Assembly: GCF_002878395.1 (NCBI RefSeq)
Contig: NC_061121.1
Span: 19,530,510-19,594,509, forward strand
DNA: 64,000 bases
DNA from: Capsicum annuum
Lineage: Eukaryota > Streptophyta > Magnoliopsida > Solanales > Solanaceae
Direction: 5' to 3'
Below, one piece after another: positions 1-9,679 of the stretch; position 1 is the first letter of the stretch; each line of letters begins with the position of its first letter. The position numbers were made by a program, and so were the translations under genes. The notes beneath the pieces were generated by a model. That model did not search any database and was not told the DNA's origin. It saw only the letters and a list, made by a program, of their open reading frames with translations.

Positions 1-459
1 TATGTGGGATTCTTTTCTTTTGTTTACTATTTAGTTAAACTACCATCAGGTAGCGTAAGTTATATTCCAACAAAAAGTTACAATGAGGGGGGCTAGATCT
101 GACCTCGGGATATAACACTTGACTGGAAAACCACACCAGTCAATGGACAAAAACGAAAATAGGATTTATTGAAAAGGATGATCCTATTCTAAGTAAATTA
201 TGACTAATCACATTTTTAACTGACAAAAAAGTTTGCCTTGTCATATCGAATCCTGAGACTCAGTAAATATATATGTTTAAAACAAATAAGAACATATATA
301 TAAATCATAAAACAAGTAAATTTATGATGAATAATCACAATTCACAGTCAACTACATTAGGATTGAGGCTCTATACATAGTTGTTGTAACTGCTTTGGTA
401 CTTTTGACCTTCATGTTGTTAGGGAATCGTCGATTGCTTCCTCTTGCTCTTGACACAGA
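1..459. other. AT-rich flank without recognisable gene
   Basis: No open frame longer than a few dozen codons and no domain is recognisable. The right edge probably holds the decayed 3' end and 3' flank of the minus-strand F-box gene that follows. Confidence 0.5.
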
Positions 460-1109
460 AAGTCGGACAATACAAACTATCCAAGACTCAAAAAATTATA
501 AAGTATCCAAATATGTTAAAATTCGGGGAAATTCCCTGTTCTTAGAGTAAGCTTTGGATATTTTAGCTTCTCTAAAATATTGTTTCGTAAAATTATATAT
601 AAAAAGTTGATAACAATCAACTCCTTGAAAGAGAATTTCACCATTTCTAGTGCAACACACTAGCACTCAATTATCTATAAAATTTTTGCAAGTAGCACGC
701 AAGTTGCATATGTTCAATAACAATTTCCATCCACCTTGTTCCATGATCCATCTGTCCAATCTTCGAATCTCTTTATTGCCGCCATATAAACAAAGGCAAC
801 TTTTGAAAATAGTTAAACGAAAGCAGGTGTTCACAGGTACAAAATTTGGTAAAGGAATTTCTTTTATATCATCTGACTTTCCATTAAAGTATACGATTAT
901 AGAATTTCTAGCTACTGGCCAAAATACACAACCTCCGATACTAACGCCTGGAGACAAGGAAAACTTTTGCACAAAGGTTACTACTCCACGAAGGGAAGTT
1001 GCTTTCTCTATCGAACAAATGTTATTCAGAGAATAGATAGAATAATTCCTCTTGTAGATAAATATAACCTTGTAATCATCAGCACTAGAATCATAACACA
1101 ACCCACAAT

Positions 1110-1615
1110 CAGGGGCGGACCTACGTAGTGTCGAGGGGGTTTACGTTGTATAATATATGGTAGAAAATCTATATTTATGTACATATATTAATTTTGAACC
1201 ACCTAACACAAGGTTTTTGGATAGCTCAGTGGTACAATCTCTACTTCTTGGGGCGCTACTTCAGTCTTGGTCGCGGGTTCGATCCCCATTATGCTGCTTT
1301 TTTACTAAAAAGTAGATTGAAACCTACAGCTGGACGCCTACATAACGAAAAAGAAAAGCCTACAGCTATTAAAAAAAAAAAACTACATACCTCACCTGTT
1401 ATATAAAAAAAAAACTTTAAAATAAGTTAAAATATAAGTTTAAGTATAAGCCTAAAAAAAAACTTTAAAATAAGTTAAAATATAAGTTTAAGTATTTTAT
1501 ATTTATAGACTATATACTATTACGTTCCTTGAAATTATATTTTGTTGGCTTATTCACACATTTATATTTTTATTATTTTCAAACCCCCTGAAAAAAATTT
1601 CTGGATCCGCCACTG
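1110..1615. mobile_element. hAT-type MITE inserted in F-box gene A
   Basis: The element is bounded by imperfect terminal inverted repeats, CAGGGGCGGACCTAC on the left and CTGGATCCGCCACTG on the right. It is flanked by the perfect 8-bp duplication CCCACAAT (1102-1109 and 1616-1623), the size typical of hAT transposases. It has no transposase. An internal stretch (about 1212-1300) resembles a tRNA promoter, with an A-box-like TAGCTCAGTGGT and a B-box-like GGTTCGATCCC. This suggests either a nested tRNA-derived SINE or an older composite. Confidence 0.85.
1405..1496. repeat. 48-bp tandem duplication inside the MITE
   Basis: Two head-to-tail copies of an A-run followed by CTTTAAAATAAGTTAAAATA and a short tail, offset by 48 bp. 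The duplication lies in the AT-rich right half of the MITE. Confidence 0.8.
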
Positions 1616-2100
1616 CCCACAATCATTTGGAACTTTGCGTTTGTCCTTAAAATAACGGCATGCAAGAGTTTGATATTCTTCGGTAGATGGATTCCACAAA
1701 ACATATATTTTGTAGGCCCTAGGATTCTTTAAAAGCAACAAGCCATTACACGAGCACAAAACTATAGCTTTTCGAAATTTTTCTGGAGGAAAAACTCCCT
1801 TGGCTATCATAACTAATTGGGAATTTTTCAAGTCTCTAAACTCGAATTCATTAGTATAATGTTTGTGTAATAACAGGTTTTCGCGGCCCAATGCTTTGGA
1901 TTGATCGCGATGAGTTTTCCTAAATTTATTGTCAGAGATCATAGCATTCCATGTCTTACAAACAGATCTATAACATAACGAAGATTTAATTAGTACCCTA
2001 GTAAGGATGAGAAATAGGATATCACTGGAAAGATTGTAAGCAATATCATCAAAGGCTAATTTATTTTTTACCATTATAATAAGTCATTGGACTGTAATGG

Positions 2101-2559
2101 CTATGCTAGGGTTTTAGTAATATCATGAAGGAGGAATATATATACTAGGAAAAAGGTTTTATGTTAGCGTTTAGTCCCAAAAATATTTTTTGACCATATA
2201 AATACCAACTCAAAAAATAAAATTAATTTGATTAAATTAATTTTATATTTTAAAATTAGAACTTAGATATTCGAAAACTAATAGGAGTACTAAAAGTAGT
2301 ATATTACAATTCTTTTTATATCTACTTTTTGAAAGAATACATCTTCGTTGAGAAATAATTAGGTATATTTTATTTAATCTTCATTTTCACCATAATTACT
2401 CTACTTTTTAAAAAAATTGAAATTAGGTTTCCTCTACTTGTTTATAAGGACAAATTTGGCTATTTAGCCTCCAATTAGCAAAATTGTCTACTGAGGAAAT
2501 TGGGCTATTAAGCCTCTTCAAGTTTTCAATTAGCAAAATGGCCTACTTCTATTTTCTCA
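2101..2559. other. AT-rich spacer between divergent F-box genes
   Basis: No gene is seen. This is the presumed shared upstream region of the two divergent F-box genes; no promoter element can be assigned with confidence. Confidence 0.5.
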
Positions 2560-2561
2560 TT

Positions 2562-2745
2562 TGTCGAATTGATTATCGATCTGTCTATATATAGGTCGGA
2601 TCGATAATTGATCTGTCGGATTAATAATCGATCTGTCCATATATAGGTCAGATCGATAATTGATATGTCTGATTGATAATCAATCTGTCAGATTGATAAT
2701 CGATCTGTCTATATATCGGTCGAATAGATAATAGATCTGTCTCAA
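2562..2745. repeat. ATCGAT/GATCTGTC palindromic repeat array
   Basis: Several imperfect copies of a unit built from GATCGATAATYGATCTGTC and a TATATATAGGTC spacer, with a higher-order period of roughly 50 bp. Each unit is nearly self-complementary around ATCGAT. The array sits between the two divergent F-box genes, about 130 bp before the second start codon. Confidence 0.8.
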
Positions 2746-2873
2746 AAATGGGTCATTTTCCTTTTAAAAAAATTGTAGTCTATTTAATTAAAAATAAGAC
2801 TTGAAAAGGCCATTTAACAAAAGATATCACTTATTAATTAGTTTATCCTTAAGCTGCCAAGTTGAAACGTACT

Positions 2874-4714
2874 ATGAGAAATCCTACAATTCCTCAAGAA
2901 ATAATTTTTGAAATATTCTCATGGCTTCAGGTGCGTTTATAGATTTTTTAATTCTCTTGTATCGATATCAGATTTTATTGATCTTCATCAATGTCGCTCT
3001 ATGTCTCGTGATGGTGGTGTAACAAAGTTGCTTTTACGAAAAAAGAGACTGTTTTCTCATTATTGAACAAAAGGAAGATGGAAAAGGAAAAGTCTCTAGA
3101 TGGAATTTTGATAATCTTTACTACCATTTAATGTATGCCAATGGTTTGTTCTTCATTTGGTTTCAAAACCTGGAGTCTGCTAGAATTTGCAATCCCAGTA
3201 CAAGAGAAGTAATACGTCGTCCTAGCACAACAAACAGGTTTAGTTCAATTGACCTTTGGTATAACTATTTACTAGGTTATACATGAACCAGAAGAAAAGA
3301 AGTATAAAGTTTTGATGACCCACAATGTTCCTTTGGGGTCCATATGAACGTGGGTATAGACGAATCATGGAGGTAGATTGAAGGCAACAAATTGGTTGAT
3401 TTTGATCCATCTTTTAAGAGGAGATCAATTTGCATAAGCGGAGTTATTTATATGTTGGATAATAATTACTTCATAGCTGCATTCGATGTTAAAGCTGAAA
3501 CTTTTAGAATTATCAGATTTTGGAAACCATATCAATTTAATAGAAGTAAAGGGAGAATTAGTAGCTGTAGACACTTCTACCGAGTGGTAGTCCGATCGGT
3601 TATATTATATGGAGCGGAGTGTTGGCCAGTTAAGAACTCTCACATCCAAAATTTGAAGGTGGCGGAGATGAGGATGTTGAGATAGATATGTGGACTTACC
3701 GGGAGGGATAGGGCTAGAAATGAGACTATTCGGGAGAAGGTGGGAGTGAATTCGGTGGAGGACAAGATGCGAGAAGTGAGCTTGCGTTGGTTCGAGCATG
3801 TGATAAGGAGGGACACGGATGCTCCAATTCAGAGGTGTGAGAGGCTGGCTATGAATGATTTTAGGTGAGATAGAGGTAGGCTGAAGAAATATTGGAGGGA
3901 GGTGATTAGGCAGTACATGGGGCAGTTACAGCTTATGGAGGACATGACCCTTGATAGGAAGATATGGAGGAGGTGGATTAGGTTAGAGGGATAGTAGATA
4001 AGAGTACGTTTCTAATAGTATGGCAGAGTGCTCTGTTTCTATTTGTTCTTGTAGTGTTTGTAGCCTCTTGTTCGTGGTATTTTGGTGATGTCTATGATTT
4101 CATATAGCTAGTTTATACTATTATTTTGTGGGTATCTTGTTTCCTTTACTATCTAGCTGTGATATCCCTTTTTGTCATTTGCTTTAATGTCTTTTGTTTG
4201 TTATATGTCCTGAGTCGGGAATTTATTGGAAACAGTCTCTCTATTTCATCTGAGGTAGTGGTATCAGGTATGGACTGCATATGCTTTACCCTCCCCAGGC
4301 TTCACTTTGTGGGAATACGCTTGGTATGTTGTTGTTGTAGACACTTATTCCTTAGGCGAAAATGATTTGTATTTTTTAAAAGAAATCGCCAAAATATAAA
4401 TGGTGAATACAATCATTCCATGTATTAGAGAAGTTAAGGGTAATTATACTAGATTTAGTTATCAAGACGAAGATAATTATACTTATAAAGGGAATTGCAA
4501 TTCTTATGATGAGGAGATTTTATTCATCGCAAACTATGAGGTCAGGTTTTTAACCTTTTTCTTTTATGACGTTGAGAAAAATAGTTGGAGAAAATTGGAA
4601 ACTCATGAACACAATGAGGGTTGCATTATGGATGTTTGTAGTTATCCAGAAACCTCTTCCCTTTACAAAGTTGGTACTTGTGATGATAACTTTGTCTCCT
4701 CGGAAGAAGAATAG
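2874..4714 (+). pseudogene. F-box protein gene B, split by a LINE fragment
   Basis: The ATG at 2874 opens an F-box start (IPQEIIFEIFSWLQV), which soon hits a stop at about 2940. F-box/FBA text then continues across changing frames: YFIDLHQCRSMSRDGG-like near 2970, SARICNPSTREVIRRPS near 3180, and an open stretch from 3392 (DFDPSFKRRSICISGVIYML). At 3577 an RTE-type LINE tail interrupts it. Deleting the LINE and one TSD copy joins GELVAVDT to YSLGENDLYFLKEIAKI. One in-frame TAA follows, then an open 104-codon C-terminus (4400-4714) with FFFYDVEKNSWRKLE. Frameshifts, the early stop and the TAA at about 4397 show that it is dead. Confidence 0.85.
3577..4335 (+). mobile_element. 5'-truncated RTE-type LINE insertion
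   Basis: The first part encodes the C-terminal end of a non-LTR reverse transcriptase (VILYGAECWPVKN, VAEMRMLR, then a [13 protein letters not shown] motif near 3785). After the coding end comes a long 3' tail that closes in TATGTTGTTGTTG, the usual end of nightshade RTE elements. An 11-bp duplication TGTAGACACTT flanks it (3566-3576 and 4336-4346). The 5' truncation and target duplication are the expected product of target-primed reverse transcription. Confidence 0.88.
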
Positions 4715-5053
4715 TTGCGCTTTCTAGCCAATATAATGGATCTTTATTATCGATCCCTTGTTTTACTTTTTATGAATATTTTTGGTTTGACTTTATTTAC
4801 TTTATGTTACATTAGTAGCTTCTTTGGATGGTCGTTACCTAGTGTATCGTATTGTGTTAGTTTAAAGGGATGTAATGTTTAATTTTTTTTATTGTTACAT
4901 AAATCTTATTATTTAATTTTTTCTTATTTGGTATTTACTTATTATCTTATAATCAGTTTATGTGAGATTCTTCATTTTGTGAAGTGCTCTAAACTTTTAC
5001 AAAAAGGATCTGGTTTTTCTCCATCCTTACCTATTATTCGTTTTATTTCTCTA
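4715..5053. other. AT-rich spacer
   Basis: No gene or repeat recognised between the end of F-box gene B and the solo LTR. Confidence 0.5.
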
Positions 5054-5058
5054 AGTGT

Positions 5059-7351
5059 TGTTACGATTTTAATCCATCGTGAGTAGCTCTCATTTTAACT
5101 TTTGGTGAGAGAATTATCTAATTCAAATATTCAATCCAAACTTAACCTAAAATTAGGCAACTAATCCCCTTTTCTCATTAAGGAAGTCAACAATTTGATA
5201 ACTAAACCAAAATAGTAATGAGGAAATATGAAATATAAAAAATCCTCAAAAATCTAAAAGTCATTGTATCAAAACTACTACATTGTATATAAACAGGTTA
5301 AACTCAAAACAACTAAAAATGTCTAAGTACGAAAGAATGTAGCAGAAACTGAATGAAGAACACATGGCAATCTGGAAGATGTAACTCACCCTTGAGTTTC
5401 AATGCTCTTCGCTCTATAGTTGAGGTGTTGAAACAGTCTGCGAAAAATGTAATGCACTCAACAAAAAGAAGAGCACGTGTAGTATCAATACCAAAACACT
5501 AAAATAAAATGATAGGGCAGCTAACCCAAATGAGAAATATAAATACATAACCATTACTTAGTAAAGCAAGTAAACTATGAAAACATACCATGTAACCATA
5601 CTTTAAGTTATGACGCTTAGCCTTATTCAACAAAACTATAGAATTCAGTTAATACAAGTAAAAGTGCACAATAAATCAAGTAAGATCATGACTATCAACA
5701 AGACATCCAAGTCAATAACCATGACTAAACGAATTATATCAACCATGTCTTAATTATTCAAGTAAATAGAAAATATAGAATAAGCCAAACTTACAATTAA
5801 ATTTGGACCACTCAAGAATCTATATAAACCACAACAATAGCCATAATTATGAAAAACCTCGATTTACATCAAGTAATCCATATAGCAACTCAACACTTAA
5901 GCCCTATTCTTTCAAGAAACCAAATAAATAAGTAAATACATATCCTCGATTCATTCAAGGAACGGTCACATTCACTTGAACCTTGTACATCATACATGTT
6001 AAGGGTTTTATTGTCGCCCACTAGTCATGACTTGCAGGGAACGAGCCCTTGTTCATGTACTAAATTTCAGACATCAAGTTTCTACCAACCTTATATCAAT
6101 CAATCTCATGAAGATGTTCAAATACTGATACATCCTACAATAATGACTGATATCACAACCACAATGATAATAGAGATAACACTTATAAAGAAACCAATAA
6201 TTTTTTCATAAAAGTTCATTACATATGATTAACACATAGGATATCAAAGTCATTTCCTTGAACATGCATTGTAACAAGCAATATGAAGGAATAGTTATCA
6301 TGCACACGTGAAACAAATTGGGTTTCAACTACATAAAATTATCACCTACCTCAATCCAAGCCCGAAATGCTCAAACAAACTAGAGTTTTCCCTTTTTTTG
6401 CAATATTATCTTGATTGTGGTCTAAAAACATGAATATAACACATAATTAATCAAATGACCTATAATAACAAAGATTATAACCTAATTTCAGAATCCCAAG
6501 GCCAAATTCATGATCATTCTCTTCCTCCTCCTTCTTCCCCCTGATCTAAGGTTTTTCTACCATAATATCACCTTAATCCTATTAATTTCATAGTTATCAT
6601 AGTAAATTATAGTCATGCAAGAGTAAATTATCAACTTTTAACCAAAACTCAAAGATTATACAGCCAATTTACCTTATTGCAGCAGAAAAATCAGCTAGGT
6701 TCAGTAAAATCCTCTCCAAAACCTGTAAACTAGAGATTCTAAGATTTTGAAATAAATAAACTAGTTAATGGAAGTGATTAACTTACATTTACGAAAAAAA
6801 TTGGTGAAAAGCAGGTGAAATCATCCAAAATCGCTTAGGCCCTTTCCAAAATGAGTTTAGAAATAATAAATCATTTTGGGGCAATTTTTTGCATATAAAT
6901 CTATGTATTTCCCACTATAGCGGCCTCACTGTAGCGGAATAAGCTCACTATGACGGGATTGATCAATGTTGACTCCCGCTATAAAGGAAATTTTATAGCA
7001 ATCTTCCACCCACTAAAGAGGGTATGGTAAGACAGAAACTTGAGATTGCTTCCAGTTTTTTCTTTTTCGCAATGCACCCTCAAATCATGACATTTCAGAC
7101 TAATCCCTTTACGTCAAGTTTGACATCGAAAGTTCTACTTACCCAAATTTATTTCTGAAAAATCCTACAGATTTCTTATCGTCTTAGCTAACATAAAAAC
7201 ATTCTAAATTTTATTACATTTATCCAGTCTATTCTCGGGATTTTCCTATATCATACCTCGCTTAAATTTCGTCCAAGACTACCTCAATCGAGAAAAATAT
7301 TAACCCAATTTTTTATACATTAGACCTACATGTAACGAAAGGACTGTTACA
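5059..7351 (-). mobile_element. Solo LTR of a large gypsy-like element
   Basis: Read on the minus strand, it starts TGTAACAGTCC at 7351 and ends AATCGTAACA at 5059, so it has TG..CA ends. It is flanked by AGTGT (5054-5058) and AGTGC (7352-7356), a 5-bp duplication with one mismatch. Its body carries the Solanaceae LTR style of short GC-rich blocks in AT-rich sequence (CCCGCTATAAAGG-like repeats near 6900-7010). No internal coding region and no second LTR are visible, so this is best read as the product of LTR-LTR recombination. The family cannot be named from the LTR alone. Confidence 0.7.
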
Positions 7352-7753
7352 AGTGCATAGTTTGATGATTGATATTTTACTTCCCTACTCTTATCAATGT
7401 TCATTTTCTCATTTCTGATGTTACCCAACAACTTATTTCTTTTCCACCATCAACTTTTTTTTTAATAATAGTGGTGTCCGCGCCAGCTTGCACCCACCAT
7501 CAAGTGTATTACATACTGTCATCTCTAGTTGAATATTCAAACTGAGTTTAGCTTCTAGTTGTGGTATAAAATAAGTCACAGATGTTTGTGTGGCTATAAA
7601 TAATTTTATTAAGGATAAAATAAATATTTTAAAGTTTAATTGTGATTAAATATCAAAAAATTTCTTTTTTTTTTTTTGCACGAAACTAAAAAGAAAGTGA
7701 ATCATATCAATAGGGACAAAGATAGTAGTATAGAGTGCAAATCACACGCAAAC

Positions 7754-7768
7754 AAAAATAATAATAAC

Positions 7769-7808
<40 letters not shown>
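7754..7808. repeat. (AAT)n microsatellite
   Basis: About 17 near-perfect AAT/ATA triplets. The asparagine-rich open frame across it is only a by-product. Confidence 0.95.
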
Positions 7809-8063
7809 GAATTAATTTTAATTGGTTAGATAAAAATCTTTCATGGTGTCACTTTCACTTATTTTATGACTTATCACTTTTTTTGCATGACATTTAATAT
7901 GTCCACACATAATTGTTCAAATTTACTAAAATGGGTGAAATCTTTCAAAGTCATTAAAATTTAATTAGGGTTAAAATGGACCAAAACAATTATGTAAAAA
8001 CTACCAAATTCAAAGATCCACCCTTATATATAGTAAAATTTAATGTTTTGGGCAAACAATATG

Positions 8064-8325
8064 CTCCCTCCGTTCGCGTTTAATTGTCACTAATGTTCTA
8101 ATTGAATTTCTACTTTTACTTATCATTTTTGACATATCGAGAAAAGACAAATAAAAAATTTCTATTTTACCCTTAGCATTAATTGATTTTTCTTCAAATT
8201 AATTTCAAGACACAATGTAAACATCATTTAATAGAGGTATTATGTTAAAATAGTCATATTATTAATTATTTTTCTTAATGAATGTGTCAAGTGAAAATAT
8301 GACAAGTAAAAGCGAACGGAGGAAG
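8064..8325. mobile_element. Stowaway MITE
   Basis: Inverted termini CTCCCTCCGTTCGCGTTTAA and, at the other end, AGCGAACGGAGGAAG. The right flank is TA and the left is TG, a decayed TA duplication. The size of about 260 bp and the CTCCCTCCGT terminus are those of plant Stowaway (Tc1/mariner) MITEs. Confidence 0.88.
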
Positions 8326-8682
8326 TAAATTCCAACAATTTGAAACTTAATTACAAAAAATCCTGATATTTTACATAATTAATGCAAATTTCAATTTTGA
8401 ATCTGTCGAGATATATAATTTGCTCCCGATATATCCAACGATGATACATTTTTTCCTTTGTAAGGATACATAATTAACTTCTGATACATTTTTTTGAATT
8501 CAGGATCTGTCAAGATACATAATACATACAATGAAGATCCAATTTTTTCAGTGTAAAGATATATAATAAGCTTTCGTTACATTTTTTTTATTTTGGGTCA
8601 GTCAAGATACATAATTAGCTTCAAATACATCCAATGAAGGTACATAATTAATTAAAATTTTAATAATTACTTTGTAAAGGTG

Positions 8683-8792
8683 GGGAGTTGTGTAAATATA
8701 AGTTAGGGTGTATGTTTATGTTATTTTATTAATGTTGGGAAGTTGTGTAAATATAAGTTAGGGTGTATGTTTATGTTATTTTCTTATTTTTG
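8683..8792. repeat. 55-bp tandem duplication
   Basis: Two almost identical copies of a unit containing AGTTGTGTAAATATAAGTTA and GGGTGTATGTTTATG, offset by 55 bp. Confidence 0.9.
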
Positions 8793-9040
8793 TTTAAGTA
8801 ATCTTGTTTAAATCTAGGTAGCGATAAAGAGAAATATGCATAAAACAACATGTTTATCGAACCTTAGCTAATTGGTTTCAAATTTGCTATTCACTACTAT
8901 AAGTTATTACATTTCCAGAAATGCAAAATTGGAATATCTTGGATCATTAGCACAATACTAAACAATTGAAAAGAATGTGTTATGTGCTTTCAAAAATATA
9001 ATTCTAGTTCTCGATAACATCATAAATCTTAAGTATTTAT
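8786..9040. repeat. Dispersed repeat, copy 1 (second copy at window end)
   Basis: This stretch (AAGTAATCTTGTTTAAATCT through CTCGATAACATCATAAAT) is closely similar to 63690-64000, with a few substitutions. It contains the uninterrupted target of the 64-bp LINE stub found in the second copy. No coding potential is seen. Confidence 0.88.
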
Positions 9041-9516
9041 GCTATGGAAAGTTATTTTTTTGTGAAGCAAAAGTTAAAGATAATTTTGGTGCAAACTGTC
9101 TTTCCTCATAAAATAAATTTCATCAAACTTAATACAACATGGCGAAATGATCCCTGCTTAGCTCTAACAAGCTTGTATGAGTAGTGAAGAAGCATACACT
9201 AAAAATAAATGCTCATATTGCATTAGCCCATAGAAATCCTCCTATGGGCTCTGATAGTCCAGAAGACTAGTCCTTATACAGCATGAAAAGCAAAACTTTT
9301 CATCAAGTATCCCTTTTTCGAACAGTTGTTTAGTAAATGATCCTTTATTTATTTTTTGTTTAACTTATATAGACCTATCATATGAGATCATAGTCTAAAG
9401 ATCTTGTTTGAACTAAATGAAAATCTTATTAGAGAATGTTAAACAATTATTTAAGATTTTATAAGTTATTCAGACATCAGACAATGACCTAATATTTAAT
9501 CTATACGATTGAAAAT
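9041..9516. other. AT-rich sequence without recognisable feature
   Basis: No gene, terminal repeat or tandem repeat recognised up to the L1 insertion site. Confidence 0.4.
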
Positions 9517-9679
9517 TGTATGAGAAAACTTTTTTTTTTTTTGGTTATAAGGGAAGCATATCATTAGCTAGTAGCAAAAACGTATAAGTGTTGAGTAGCG
9601 CTTAAGTTTACAACATTAAGTTTATCAACCAGGGTTGATATCAAAAAACTGGTAGGTATGTTCTACACTAATACTACCA

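Larger units (their letters stand above)
460..2074 (-). pseudogene. F-box protein gene A (F-box plus FBA domain), split by a MITE
   Basis: Read on the minus strand, the gene starts at the ATG at 2074. Residues 10-50 give an F-box (LSSDILFLILTRVLIKSSL, then RSVCKTWNAMISD). An F-box-associated (FBA) region follows, with CNGLLLLKN and LWNPSTEEYQTL. At 1616 the frame runs into a 506-bp MITE and stops. Removing the MITE and one copy of its 8-bp duplication joins VPNDCG directly to LCYDSSADDYKVIFIYKR in the same frame, as expected for this family. The second half stays open to 667, and weaker FBA-like sequence (LDSLYCPTF) can be followed in other frames to about 460. F-box proteins of this kind are substrate receptors of SCF ubiquitin ligases; the substrate cannot be inferred. 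The break at the MITE and the ragged C-terminus argue for a pseudogene. Confidence 0.88.

Noticed and set aside
650..1036. 128-codon plus-strand open frame
   Set aside because: It is antisense to the F-box FBA exon, which has clear family motifs on the minus strand.
1205..1300. Possible functional tRNA gene
   Set aside because: A and B boxes are present, but no acceptor stem pairing or convincing anticodon arm is seen, and it lies inside a MITE.
7676..7897. Poly-asparagine protein
   Set aside because: The frame is produced by the AAT microsatellite; nothing else supports a gene.
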